From Mycolicibacterium chlorophenolicum (GTDB taxonomy: Bacteria > Actinomycetota > Actinomycetes > Mycobacteriales > Mycobacteriaceae), in the NCBI RefSeq assembly GCF_001044235.1, contig NZ_JYNL01000020.1, positions 363,110 through 427,109 on the forward strand: 64,000 nucleotides of DNA, written 5' to 3'. Numbering within the stretch: position 1 is the first letter of the stretch; the number at the start of each line of letters is the position of its first letter. Below the pieces are notes generated by a model that had not been told where the DNA came from, did no database searches, and saw nothing but the letters and a program-made list of their open reading frames with translations. Position numbers and translations under genes: made by a program. Positions 18,066 through 26,696 of this stretch are shown here, in pieces.

Positions 18066-18533
18066 TCAGGCGACCGGAGCGATGAGGGTCTGACCAGCGT
18101 CCAGCGCGACCGTCTGGAGCTTGTTCAGCTCGCGGATCTTGTCGACGACGTCGGCGACCGGCGCGTCGGGCGCCACCCGCTGGGCGACCTGCTGCAGGGA
18201 CTCGCCGGTCTGCACCTGAACCACCGCGAGCCTGCCGGGCACCTCGGTCTGGCCGCCCAGCAGACCGCCGGCCTGGGCGACGAGGCCCAGCCACACGGTG
18301 ATGGCGGCGGCGACCAGCGCGAGCAGCACCGTGGTGGCGGGCGTGATCGGACGGCGGCGGTGCGATGCCCGGGACACGAGGACACCGCTGCCGCGGTAGG
18401 CCATCGGCGCTCCCGCCGGGCGCTGCGAGCGGGGCCGGCGGGCGGCCGGCGTGCGGTGCGGCTGGCCGACCCGCACCGGACGCGCACTGCGGGCCGGCAC
18501 GTCCCAGACGTCGGAAGTGTGGAGAACGGTCAT
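18066..18533 (-). CDS. LysM-domain membrane protein, SOS-associated (Rv2719c position)
   Basis: A 155-residue protein: a basic cytosolic region (1-70), one membrane span (about 76-98), and an extracytoplasmic LysM domain (about 105-155) with [17 protein letters not shown] and a C-terminal [10 protein letters not shown]. It occupies the place of Rv2719c (ChiZ), a DNA-damage-induced septum-associated protein, divergent from lexA. LexA boxes lie upstream at 18586 and nearby. Its likely role, by analogy, is slowing division during SOS; cell-wall hydrolase activity is not evident from motifs. Confidence 0.8.
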   Translation of the reverse strand: MTVLHTSDVWDVPARSARPVRVGQPHRTPAARRPRSQRPAGAPMAYRGSGVLVSRASHRRRPITPATTVLLALVAAAITVWLGLVAQAGGLLGGQTEVPGRLAVVQVQTGESLQQVAQRVAPDAPVADVVDKIRELNKLQTVALDAGQTLIAPVA

Positions 18534-18585
18534 CTGTCTGCCTCTCGGTCGGTGAGCCACATTCGCTCCTGTGTTCGAACAGTAG

Positions 18586-18601
18586 TCGATCATGTGTTCG
18601 A
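18586..18601. promoter_or_regulatory. LexA box (TCGATC-ATGT-GTTCGA) upstream of the LysM gene
   Basis: TCGATCATGTGTTCGA matches the mycobacterial SOS box TCGAAC-N4-GTTCGA at 11 of 12 defined positions. Two weaker partial copies flank it (TCGAAC-AGTA-GTCGAT at 18575-18590 and TAGAAC-ATGT-GATCGA at 18606-18621), so several LexA dimers may bind this divergent promoter. Confidence 0.75.
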
Positions 18602-18697
18602 TGGATAGAACATGTGATCGAACTGTTGCGAACGCTAACGCAGGCCACCGACAAGTCGACTCGACCGCATGTTCGACCGCGCAGATTCCGACACGCC

Positions 18698-18713
18698 TCG
18701 AACACATGTTTGA
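18698..18713. promoter_or_regulatory. LexA box (TCGAAC-ACAT-GTTTGA) in the lexA promoter
   Basis: TCGAACACATGTTTGA matches the SOS consensus with one mismatch. It overlaps a -35 candidate (TTGATT, 18710-18715), which is 17 nt from a -10 (TACATT, 18733-18738) whose end is 8 nt before the lexA ATG. The layout is a textbook autorepressed, leaderless promoter. Confidence 0.8.
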
Positions 18714-18745
18714 TTCCGGCGGCGTGCCGCGTTACATTCGGGGCC

Positions 18746-19447
18746 ATGAGCGATGACAGCGACAGCACAGCAGGCCAGGACTCCGTCGCCCGCCGCGACC
18801 GCGGAACGACGCTGACCGAACGTCAACGCACCATCCTCGAGGTGATCCGCAGCTCGGTCACCACGCGGGGCTACCCGCCGAGCATCCGGGAGATCGGCGA
18901 CGCCGTCGGCCTCACGTCGACCTCCTCGGTCGCGCACCAGTTGCGCACGCTGGAGCGCAAAGGCTACCTACGCCGCGATCCGAACCGTCCTCGTGCGGTC
19001 GACGTGCGCGGCATCGACGACGCCGCCGCTCCGACCGTGTCCACCGACGTCGCCGCCTCCGACGCGTTGCCCGAGCCCACGTTCGTGCCCGTGCTGGGCC
19101 GGATCGCGGCCGGCGGCCCGATCCTGGCCGAAGAGGCCGTCGAGGACGTCTTCCCCCTGCCGCGTGAACTCGTCGGCGAGGGCTCGCTGTTCCTCCTCAA
19201 AGTGGTCGGCGAATCCATGATCGACGCGGCCATCTGCGACGGCGACTGGGTGGTCGTCCGCCAGCAGAACGTTGCCGACAACGGGGACATCGTGGCCGCG
19301 ATGATCGACGGTGAGGCCACCGTGAAGACGTTCAAGCGGACCCGCGGGCAGGTCTGGCTGATGCCGCACAACCCCGCGTTCGATCCGATCCCCGGCAACG
19401 ACGCCGCCGTGCTCGGCAAGGTCGTGACCGTCATCCGCAAGATCTGA
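18746..19447 (+). CDS. lexA: SOS repressor LexA
   Basis: A 233-residue LexA. The winged-helix DNA-binding domain contains [19 protein letters not shown] and [19 protein letters not shown]. The self-cleavage site Ala-Gly is in [10 protein letters not shown]; the catalytic Ser is in [14 protein letters not shown] and the Lys in ATVKTFKR. An extra polar linker of about 15 residues joins the two domains. The ATG at 18746 is set by the -10 box immediately upstream; longer upstream reading frames run through the operator region and are not genes. Confidence 0.95.
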   Translation: MSDDSDSTAGQDSVARRDRGTTLTERQRTILEVIRSSVTTRGYPPSIREIGDAVGLTSTSSVAHQLRTLERKGYLRRDPNRPRAVDVRGIDDAAAPTVSTDVAASDALPEPTFVPVLGRIAAGGPILAEEAVEDVFPLPRELVGEGSLFLLKVVGESMIDAAICDGDWVVVRQQNVADNGDIVAAMIDGEATVKTFKRTRGQVWLMPHNPAFDPIPGNDAAVLGKVVTVIRKI

Positions 19448-19468
19448 CGACCGCCGGCGGCGGACCGG

Positions 19469-21526
19469 TCATTCGCCGCGGACGAAGCCGTTCGTACGCG
19501 CGATCTCCTCGGTGGCGAACCAGATCTGGGCGGGCGCCTCCTCGTAGTCGGCACTGCCGGGAATCCAGTACAGACCCGAGCGGGTGTCGGCCTTGACGGG
19601 ATAGCCGTCCGGGACCTCGTCGGGATCGTCGAGGGGAAGGTGCAGCGCGGTGCCCATCGGCGCCGGTTCGTCGATGCCGATGCGGGCGTGGCGGCCGGTG
19701 TCGGTGACGGCATCGAAAACCGGCAGCGGTACCGGCTCAGGCTCGGGTGCAGACTCGGGCTCGGGTGCAGGCTCCGGTTCCGGTTCCGGCTCGTCTGCCA
19801 TCAGCGGCTCGCGATCGGCATCGGCAGGCGCAGCGCTGTCCTCGGAAGCCACCTCGGTCGGCGTCGGAACGCGCGTCGGTGCCGTGTCCACGGCGTCGGG
19901 GTCCTCCTGCTCGGCGTAGGACGGGACCTCCCCCGCGTCCGCCGATGGCTCCTGCGCTCCCCAGAAGCTCGCCCGGACCGGTTCGTAACCCTCCGACGGA
20001 CTCGAGGGCGTCGCAGCGACCGTCGACCCCAGCGAGCCGAGCCCCTCCCGCGCGTAGCGGTCGCCGAAGAGAGTGTCCTCCCGGCCGTCGTCGCCTGTCG
20101 GGCCGGTGCCGTAGGCCCGGTCGTCGGCGTCGAGGTCGCCGGGCGGCGGCCCGAACAGATCGTCGTCGTCACGGCCGCGGCGCCGGTTGCGCGCCACCGC
20201 GAGTGCGACCACACCGAGAACGAGGAGCACGGGCACGATCGCCAGCAGCCACCACCACGTCCAGCGGAACCCCGAGCCCTTGCCGCTGTCGGCGGCCTGC
20301 GAGGACTGCGTGGCCTGCGGCGCCTGCTGCCCGGGCACCTCCAGCCCGGCGAGCTGCGAGGCGAGATTGCCCGGTTCGGTGGTGAACTTCTTGGTCGCCG
20401 TGTTGTAGGTGAGCGCCCCGCCGCTGAACTTCTGGGTGATGTCGTCGCCGCTCTGGCTCTGATCGGACACGGGTGCGCCGAGCGCGCCGGTGGCTCCGCC
20501 GAGTTTCTCCCAAGCCGCGTTCATCGCGCCGCGCACGATCACCGCGCCGTAGTCCGGGGTCCAGAAGATCACGGGCTTGTCCGCGGCGGCGAAGCTGCTC
20601 ATCCGGCTCGCCGGCGCGACACCGCCGTCCACCTCGCCGGTGATCGGGAACCCGAGGTCGCCTTCGGGACCGCCGACGCTCTCGTATTTGGCCAGCACCT
20701 GCCCGGTGACCACATTCGCGCCGGTGTCCGGGCTGTAGAAGATCTTGCCGTTGACGAAGTCCTGGCCCATCCCGTCGGAGCCGATCTTGTAGGGCTCCCC
20801 GTCGCTGGCGCCGAGCGGGCCGAGCGGACCGCCCGCGGCGCGGCGCGCAGCGTTGATCGCGACGACCGGGTCCTCGGGGATCGACAGATCGCCCAACTGG
20901 TCGGCCAGTTCGGGTGGGTCGGTGGTGAACTTCTTGGTCCGCGAGTCATAGGACACCTGGCCGCCGGTGAACTTCTGACTCACCACCGAGCCGTCGTAGG
21001 TCTCGTCCTCGCTGGGTACACCCAGCACAGCCGAGGATCCGCCCAGCTTGTCCCACGCCGCGTTGAGCGGGCCGCGGACCACGTGGGCGCCGGTGTCGGG
21101 CGTCCAGAAGATGACCGGGTTGTCCGGCGCGCTGAACGTGCTGTTGCGGCTGCCGGGCGCGCGGCCGTCGCCTTCGTCGATGGTGGGGAAACCCAGATCG
21201 CTGTCGGCGGGGCCGCCGAGGGACTCGTACTTCTCCAGGATGGCGCCCTGCATCGCGTGGGCGCCGGTCGCGGGGGTGAAGAACACCTTCCCGGACGCGA
21301 AGTTCTGCGCGAAACCCGCTCCGACGGGATAGACGTCGCCGGACTGGGGCCCCAGCGGGCCGGCGTCGCCGCCGGTGGCCTGCCAGGCCGCGGTGATGGC
21401 GTTGTTGGCATCGACGTCGGGCTGCGCCGCGGCGACCGGAGAGAGCAGGAGCGCGGTGGCGACCCCCAACAGTCCGATGGCCCATCGACCGGCTGAACGT
21501 CGGCGCAGCATCGGCTGCCGGATCAT
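19469..21526 (-). CDS. LGFP-repeat cell-surface protein with single membrane span
   Basis: A 685-residue protein syntenic with Rv2721c. A signal sequence (about 1-35, ending SPVAAAQP) leads to an extracytoplasmic part with about six LGFP-type repeats, recognisable as GAILEKYESLGGP...LGFPT, NAAWDKLGG...LGVPS, LAKYESVGGP...LGFPI and NAAWEKLGG...LGAPV. One membrane span (about 435-460) follows, then a long acidic, Pro-rich cytosolic region with a Glu-Pro run and a compact C-terminal motif LYWIPGSADYEEAPAQIWFA. LGFP repeats occur in mycolic-acid bacteria and are thought to anchor proteins to the cell envelope. The stop is 21 nt from the convergent lexA stop. MLRRR at 21511 is an alternative start. 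Confidence 0.85.
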   Translation of the reverse strand: MIRQPMLRRRSAGRWAIGLLGVATALLLSPVAAAQPDVDANNAITAAWQATGGDAGPLGPQSGDVYPVGAGFAQNFASGKVFFTPATGAHAMQGAILEKYESLGGPADSDLGFPTIDEGDGRAPGSRNSTFSAPDNPVIFWTPDTGAHVVRGPLNAAWDKLGGSSAVLGVPSEDETYDGSVVSQKFTGGQVSYDSRTKKFTTDPPELADQLGDLSIPEDPVVAINAARRAAGGPLGPLGASDGEPYKIGSDGMGQDFVNGKIFYSPDTGANVVTGQVLAKYESVGGPEGDLGFPITGEVDGGVAPASRMSSFAAADKPVIFWTPDYGAVIVRGAMNAAWEKLGGATGALGAPVSDQSQSGDDITQKFSGGALTYNTATKKFTTEPGNLASQLAGLEVPGQQAPQATQSSQAADSGKGSGFRWTWWWLLAIVPVLLVLGVVALAVARNRRRGRDDDDLFGPPPGDLDADDRAYGTGPTGDDGREDTLFGDRYAREGLGSLGSTVAATPSSPSEGYEPVRASFWGAQEPSADAGEVPSYAEQEDPDAVDTAPTRVPTPTEVASEDSAAPADADREPLMADEPEPEPEPAPEPESAPEPEPVPLPVFDAVTDTGRHARIGIDEPAPMGTALHLPLDDPDEVPDGYPVKADTRSGLYWIPGSADYEEAPAQIWFATEEIARTNGFVRGE
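19716..19800. repeat. Glu-Pro coding repeat in the LGFP protein
   Basis: Runs of ggttccggttccgg and ctcgggtgcag units encode alternating Glu-Pro on the minus strand. Such short-period DNA may vary in length between strains. Confidence 0.5.
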
Positions 21527-21684
21527 GCATCCTCCCCGCGGTCGGCGACTCGGTCGCTGAAAAGGTTCAGCGAAAATTACCGCGTGCGTTCACTCTGCGT
21601 CAGCGGACGACGATTACCAAGGCACCTCGCCGTGCGGGCAGAGAATATGCGCCGTCACCCGAACCACCGCCGCGGCCCTGCAAA

Positions 21685-22866
21685 CTAGACACCGAGGCTG
21701 CGCCCGATGATCTCCTTCATGATCTCGGTGGTGCCGCCGTAGATCGTCTGCACCCGGGCGTCGAGGTAGGCCCGGGCCACGTCGTACTCCCGCATGTAGC
21801 CGTAGCCGCCGTGCAGCTGCAGGCAGCGGTCGATCAGGTGCACCTGCTTCTCCGTGGAGTACCACTTGGCCATCGCGGCCTGCTCCACGGTCAGCTTCTC
21901 GTCCAGGTGCAGCCGGATGAACTCGTCGACCATCAATCGCACCACGGTCGCCTCGGTGGACAGCTCGGCGAGCAGAAAGCGGCTGTTCTGCTGGCTGCCG
22001 ATCGGCCTGCCGAAGGCCTTGCGCTCCTTGGTGTACTGCAGGGTCCCGTCGAGCACGGCCTCCATCGCCGCCGCCGCCATGATCGCGATGCTGATGCGTT
22101 CCTGCGGCAGGTTCTGCATGAGGTAGATGAAGCCCTGCCCCTCCTCGCCGAGGAGGTTCTCGACCGGCACCTTGACATCGGTGAACGACAGCTCGGCGGT
22201 GTCCTGGGCGTCGAGGCCGACCTTGTCGAGCTTGCGGCCGCGCTCGAAGCCCTCCATGCCGCGCTCGACCACGAGCAGCGAGAAGCCCAGCGCACCCTTC
22301 TCCGGATCGGTCTGCGCCACGACGATCACCAGGTCGGAGAGGATCCCGTTGGTGATGAACGTCTTCGAACCGTTGAGCACGTAGTGGTCGCCGTCGCGGA
22401 CCGCGCGGGTCTTGATGCCCTGCAGGTCGCTGCCCGTGCCCGGCTCGGTCATCGCGATGGCGCTGATGTACTCGCCGCTGCAGAACTTCGGAAGCCAGCG
22501 CTGCTTCTGCTCCTCGGTGGTCAGGCGGATGAAGTACGGCGCGACGACGTCGTTGTGCAGGCTGAAGCCCAGCCCGCTGTAGCGGCCCGCGGTGATCTCC
22601 TCGGTGATGACGGTGTTGTAGCGGAAGTCGTCGACCCCGCCGCCGCCGTACTCCTCGGGCACGGCCATGCCGAGGAAGCCCTGCTTGCCGGCCTCCAGCC
22701 AGACCTGCCGATCGACGAGCTTGTCGGCCTCCCACTGGTCGTGGAACGGCGCGACGTGGCGGGCGAGGAATTCGCGGAACGATTCGCGGAACATCTCGTG
22801 CTCGGGTTCGAACAGCGTGCGCTCGTAGGCGATGACGGACTTGGCAGCAGCGGCAGAAGAGCCCAT
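21685..22866 (-). CDS. fadE20: Acyl-CoA dehydrogenase FadE20
   Basis: A 393-residue acyl-CoA dehydrogenase syntenic with Rv2724c. The N-terminal helical domain (FRESFREFLARHVAPFHDQW), the flavin-contact strand ISAIAMTEPGTGSDLQGIKT, and the C-terminal domain LHGGYGYMREYDVARAYLD with IYGGTTEIMKEIIGR are intact; the last motif holds the FAD-binding GGT/TEI, and the catalytic Glu is expected near it. It introduces the alpha-beta double bond in beta-oxidation using FAD. An upstream extension of the frame overlaps the divergent oxidoreductase gene and its operator, so the ATG at 22866 is preferred. Confidence 0.9.
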   Translation of the reverse strand: MGSSAAAAKSVIAYERTLFEPEHEMFRESFREFLARHVAPFHDQWEADKLVDRQVWLEAGKQGFLGMAVPEEYGGGGVDDFRYNTVITEEITAGRYSGLGFSLHNDVVAPYFIRLTTEEQKQRWLPKFCSGEYISAIAMTEPGTGSDLQGIKTRAVRDGDHYVLNGSKTFITNGILSDLVIVVAQTDPEKGALGFSLLVVERGMEGFERGRKLDKVGLDAQDTAELSFTDVKVPVENLLGEEGQGFIYLMQNLPQERISIAIMAAAAMEAVLDGTLQYTKERKAFGRPIGSQQNSRFLLAELSTEATVVRLMVDEFIRLHLDEKLTVEQAAMAKWYSTEKQVHLIDRCLQLHGGYGYMREYDVARAYLDARVQTIYGGTTEIMKEIIGRSLGV

Positions 22867-22916
22867 GGAGATCCTCGCGTCGATGGTCGGCAGGTGTTGC
22901 CGCCAAGGTACCCCAT

Positions 22917-22932
22917 CCAACCGGATGGTTGG
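22917..22932. promoter_or_regulatory. Palindromic operator candidate between fadE20 and the molybdopterin oxidoreductase
   Basis: CCAACC-GGAT-GGTTGG is a perfect 6-4-6 inverted repeat centred in the 103-nt divergent region. It sits just upstream of the -35 position of the rightward promoter (-10 TAGACT at 22957). Palindromes of this kind are typical of TetR-family sites near lipid-metabolism genes; the regulator is not in the window. Confidence 0.5.
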
Positions 22933-22956
22933 TCGGGCACACGCGGCAGGACGCCC

Positions 22957-22962
22957 TAGACT
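22957..22962 (+). promoter_or_regulatory. -10 element (TAGACT) for a leaderless oxidoreductase transcript
   Basis: TAGACT ends 8 nt before the ATG at 22970, predicting transcription from the start codon. Confidence 0.5.
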
Positions 22963-22969
22963 CACCGCC

Positions 22970-25249
22970 ATGGGCACCAGCCTCACCCACTGGGGTGCCT
23001 TCACCGCCACCGTCGAGTCCGGCGACATCGCCTCGGTCACCCCGTTCGCCGGGGACGCCGATCCGTCACCCGCACTGGGCAATCTGCCCGGCTCGGTCCG
23101 CCACGTCTCGCGGATCACCGGCCCCGCGGTGCGCCGCGGCTGGCTCGACGACGGGCCGGGACCCAGCACGCGCCGCGGCGCCGACGACTTCGTCGCCGTC
23201 AGCTGGGAACAGCTCACCGAACTGCTGGCCGGTGAACTGCGCCGGGTCGTCGACCGCCACGGCAACGAGGCGATCTACGGCGGGTCGTACGGCTGGTCGA
23301 GTGCGGGCCGCTTCCACCACGCCCAGAGCCAGGTGCACCGATTCCTGAACTGCCTTGGCGGATACACGTTCTCGCGGCACTCCTACAGCCTGGGCGCGAC
23401 CGGCGTGATCATGCCGCGGGTCGTCGGAACCCACGACGACCTGTTCAAGCGGTCCACCCAGTGGGACGTCATCGTCGAGCACACCGACCTGCTGGTGTGC
23501 TTCGGCGGCCTGGCGCTGAAGAACACCGGCGTCAATCACGGCGGCACCACCGCGCACCCGGCACGCGATGCGCTGCACCGCTTCCGCGCCCGCGGCGGGC
23601 AGATCGTGTCGTTCTCGCCGCTGCGTGACGACGTCGACGGACCGTGCGACTGGCGCGCCCCGGTGCCCGGCACCGACGTGGCGGTCATGCTCGGCCTGGC
23701 GCACGTGCTGGCCACCGAGTCACTGGCCGATCGGGACTTCCTCGCGCGGTACTGCACCGGATACGAGCGTTTCGAGCGCTACCTGCTGGGCACCGACGAC
23801 GGGGTGCCGAAGTCCCCGCAGTGGGCGGCCGAGCGCAGCGGCCTGGACGCCGACGAGCTGACCGCGCTGGCCCGCCGGATGGCCGCGAACCGGACGATCG
23901 TGACGGTCAGCTGGTCGTTGCAGCGCACCAGGTTCGGCGAGCAGGCGCCGTGGATGGGACTGACGCTCGCCGCGATGCTCGGCCAGATCGGCCTCCCCGG
24001 CGGCGGCTTCGGCCACGGCTACGGCTCGATGAACGAGCCGGGCCTACCGCCGCTGCGCTGCGCGCTGCCCCGCCTGCCCCAGGGCCTCAACCCGGTCGGA
24101 TCCTTCATTCCGGTGGCGGCGATCAGCGACATGCTGCTCCATCCGGGAGAAGCGTTCGACTACAACGGGTTACGACTCACCTATCCGGACATCAAGCTGG
24201 TCTACTGGGCGGGCGGCAACCCGTTCCACCACCACCAGAACATCCCGCGGTTGCGGCGGGCGCTGGGCCGGCCGGACACCGTCGTGGTGCACGACCCGTA
24301 CTGGACGCCGATGGCCCGGCACGCCGACATCGCGATACCGTCGACCACCTTCGCCGAACGCGACGACTTCTCGGGCTCCCGCAACGATCCGCTGCTGATG
24401 GCGATGCCGAGGCTGACCGAGCCCTACGCGCAATCCCGCGACGACTACGACACGTTCGCTGCGCTGGCGCGCGAGCTCGGCGTCGAGGAGGCCTTCACCG
24501 AAGGCCGCACCTCACACGAATGGCTGCGCCATCTCTATGAAACCTGGTGGCAGACACTGGATTTCGATGTCCCGACGTTCGAGGAGTTCTGGCGGACCGG
24601 CTCCGTGCGGCTGCCGGTCGAGGACGGCCTGACCCTGCTCGCCGACTTCCGGGCGGATCCGCAGACCCACCGGCTCGGCACCCGCAGCGGTCTGATCGAG
24701 ATCTTCAATGACGACATCGACAGGTTCGGCTACGCCGACTGCGCGGGCCACCCGCGCTGGTTCGAGCCGACCGACTGGCTGGGCGGCGCGCGGGCACAGC
24801 GGTACCCGCTGCACCTGGTGGCGAATCAGCCGGCCGCCCGGCTGCACAGTCAGCTCGACGGCGGCGCAGCCAGCCAGAAATCGAAAGTGGCGGGCCGGGA
24901 ACCGATTCGGATACATCCCGCCGACGCGCAGGCAAGGGGCCTGAGCGCCGGCGACGTGGTGCGGGTGTTCAACGACCGCGGCGCCTGCCTGGCCGGGGTG
25001 ATCGTCGACGCCGGTGTGCGCCCCCGGGTCGTGCAGCTCTCGACCGGGGCCTGGTACGACCCGGCCGATCCGGCCGACCCCGATGCCCTGTGCGTGCACG
25101 GCAACCCGAACGTGCTGACCGACGACGTCGGCACCTCGTCGCTGGCCCGCGGCTGCAGCGGGGCACACGCCCTCGTCGAAGTCGAGAAGTACACCGCGAC
25201 GCCGCCTCCGGTGCGCGCGCATCAGCCGCCGCGGATCGTCAGGAGGTAG
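22970..25249 (+). CDS. BisC/TorA/DMSO-reductase-type molybdopterin oxidoreductase, cytosolic
   Basis: A 759-residue enzyme of the DMSO reductase family. It begins directly with the THWGAF strand of BisC/TorA proteins, has no Tat signal and no N-terminal CxxC Fe-S motif, and so should be a cytosolic, Mo-only enzyme. GGSYGWSSAGRFHHAQS (about 104-120) carries the Mo-ligand Ser (Ser111 by alignment with the GW-x-S motif). Further family segments are VYWAGGNPFHHHQN, the MGD-binding LHLVANQPAARLHSQLD and the C-terminal CVHGNPNVLTDD. Likely reactions are reduction of S- or N-oxides (biotin or methionine sulfoxide, TMAO). No electron-transfer subunit is adjacent. The last 11 nt overlap convergent hflX. 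Confidence 0.85.
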   Translation: MGTSLTHWGAFTATVESGDIASVTPFAGDADPSPALGNLPGSVRHVSRITGPAVRRGWLDDGPGPSTRRGADDFVAVSWEQLTELLAGELRRVVDRHGNEAIYGGSYGWSSAGRFHHAQSQVHRFLNCLGGYTFSRHSYSLGATGVIMPRVVGTHDDLFKRSTQWDVIVEHTDLLVCFGGLALKNTGVNHGGTTAHPARDALHRFRARGGQIVSFSPLRDDVDGPCDWRAPVPGTDVAVMLGLAHVLATESLADRDFLARYCTGYERFERYLLGTDDGVPKSPQWAAERSGLDADELTALARRMAANRTIVTVSWSLQRTRFGEQAPWMGLTLAAMLGQIGLPGGGFGHGYGSMNEPGLPPLRCALPRLPQGLNPVGSFIPVAAISDMLLHPGEAFDYNGLRLTYPDIKLVYWAGGNPFHHHQNIPRLRRALGRPDTVVVHDPYWTPMARHADIAIPSTTFAERDDFSGSRNDPLLMAMPRLTEPYAQSRDDYDTFAALARELGVEEAFTEGRTSHEWLRHLYETWWQTLDFDVPTFEEFWRTGSVRLPVEDGLTLLADFRADPQTHRLGTRSGLIEIFNDDIDRFGYADCAGHPRWFEPTDWLGGARAQRYPLHLVANQPAARLHSQLDGGAASQKSKVAGREPIRIHPADAQARGLSAGDVVRVFNDRGACLAGVIVDAGVRPRVVQLSTGAWYDPADPADPDALCVHGNPNVLTDDVGTSSLARGCSGAHALVEVEKYTATPPPVRAHQPPRIVRR

Positions 25250-26687
25250 CGAACTCGGCCAAGCCGGCCGCCAGGGCGACCGGCACCCGCGCCGTGATCC
25301 GGGTGCCGCGCTCGGTGTGTTCGGTGGCGTCCACCCGGCCTTCGGAGTGCACCCGCGCGACCAGATCACCGCGGTCGTAGGGAATCGTCACGTCGACGCC
25401 GGTGTCGGTGGGCACCACGAGTTCGGCCATCCGACTGCGCAGCCGGTCCAGCCCGTCGCCGGTGTGCGCGGACACGAACACCGCACCGGGCAGCGCCCGT
25501 CGCAGCGTGGCCAGCGTCAGCCCGCTCGCCGCATCGGTCTTGTTCACCACCAGCAGTTCGGTGGGCGGGGTGATGCCGTACTCGGCGACCACGTCGTTGA
25601 TCACCTGCCGGACCGCGTTGATCTGCGCCAGCGGGTTCACGTCGGATCCGTCGACCACGTGCACCAGCAGGTCCGCGTCGACGACCTCTTCCAGTGTCGA
25701 GCGGAAGGCCTCCACCAACTGAGTGGGCAGGTGCCGCACGAACCCGACGGTGTCGGTCAGCACGAACTGCCGACCGTCGTCGAATTGCCCACGGCGCGTG
25801 GTGGGTTCGAGCGTGGCGAACAACGCGTTCTCGACCAGCACACCCGCCCCGGTGAGCGCGTTGAGCAGACTCGACTTGCCGGCGTTGGTGTAGCCGACGA
25901 TCGCGACCGACGGCGTCTCGCTGCGCTTGCGCCCACTGCGCTGGGTGTCGCGGATCTTCTTCATGTCCTTGATGTCCCGACGCAGCTTGGACATCCGTTC
26001 CCGGATCCGGCGCCGATCGGTCTCGATCTTGGTCTCGCCGGGTCCGCGGGTACCCACGCCGCCGCCGGCGCCGCCCGCGCGGCCACCGGCCTGCCGGGAC
26101 ATCGACTCGCCCCAGCCGCGCAGCCGGGGCAGCATGTACTCCATCTGGGCCAGCGACACCTGGGCCTTGCCCTCGCGGCTGGTGGCGTGCTGGGCGAAGA
26201 TGTCGAGGATCAGCGCGGTCCGGTCGATCACCTTGACCTTGACGACCTTCTCCAGCGCGTTGAGCTGCGCGGGGCTGAGCTCACCGTCGCAGATCACGGT
26301 GTCGGCGCCGGTGGCCAGCACGACCTCGCGCAGTTCGGCGGCTTTGCCGGAGCCGATGTAGGTGGCCGGGTCGGGCTTGTCGCGGCGCTGGATCACGCCC
26401 TCGAGCACCTCGGAGCCGGCGGTCTCGGCGAGCGCGGCCAGTTCGGCCAGGCTCGCGTCGGCGTCGGCCGCCGTGCCCTCGGTCCAGACCCCCACCAGCA
26501 CGACGCGCTCGAGGCGCAGCTGGCGGTACTCGACCTCGGAGACGTCGGCCAGTTCGGTGGACAGCCCCGCGACGCGGCGCAGCGCCGCGCGGTCTTCGAG
26601 CGCGAGTTCGCCCGCGCTGGGGTTGTCGTTGAGGAATTCGGGATACGTCATAGGCGAACCAAGGTTCGCACGGAGATCACTGTTCAT
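25239..26687 (-). CDS. hflX: Ribosome-associated GTPase HflX
   Basis: A 482-residue HflX syntenic with Rv2725c. The N-terminal HflX domain shows VVLVGVWTEG, TYIGSGKAAEL and CDGELSPAQLNALE; a Gly-rich linker and helical arm precede the G domain, with G1 GYTNAGKSSLLNAL, G3 DTVGFVRHLP and G4 VVNKTD. It binds the large ribosomal subunit and splits stalled 70S ribosomes under stress, in mycobacteria linked to hypoxia and macrolide tolerance. MTYPEF at 26651 is an alternative start. It is followed by dapF and miaA in the same direction reading upstream to downstream from 29177. Confidence 0.93.
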   Translation of the reverse strand: MNSDLRANLGSPMTYPEFLNDNPSAGELALEDRAALRRVAGLSTELADVSEVEYRQLRLERVVLVGVWTEGTAADADASLAELAALAETAGSEVLEGVIQRRDKPDPATYIGSGKAAELREVVLATGADTVICDGELSPAQLNALEKVVKVKVIDRTALILDIFAQHATSREGKAQVSLAQMEYMLPRLRGWGESMSRQAGGRAGGAGGGVGTRGPGETKIETDRRRIRERMSKLRRDIKDMKKIRDTQRSGRKRSETPSVAIVGYTNAGKSSLLNALTGAGVLVENALFATLEPTTRRGQFDDGRQFVLTDTVGFVRHLPTQLVEAFRSTLEEVVDADLLVHVVDGSDVNPLAQINAVRQVINDVVAEYGITPPTELLVVNKTDAASGLTLATLRRALPGAVFVSAHTGDGLDRLRSRMAELVVPTDTGVDVTIPYDRGDLVARVHSEGRVDATEHTERGTRITARVPVALAAGLAEFATS

Positions 26688-26696
26688 GCACCTCGT

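Noticed and set aside
22867..23265. N-terminal extension of FadE20 by about 130 residues
   Set aside because: It would run through the intergenic operator and into the divergent oxidoreductase gene; the ATG at 22866 gives the normal length.
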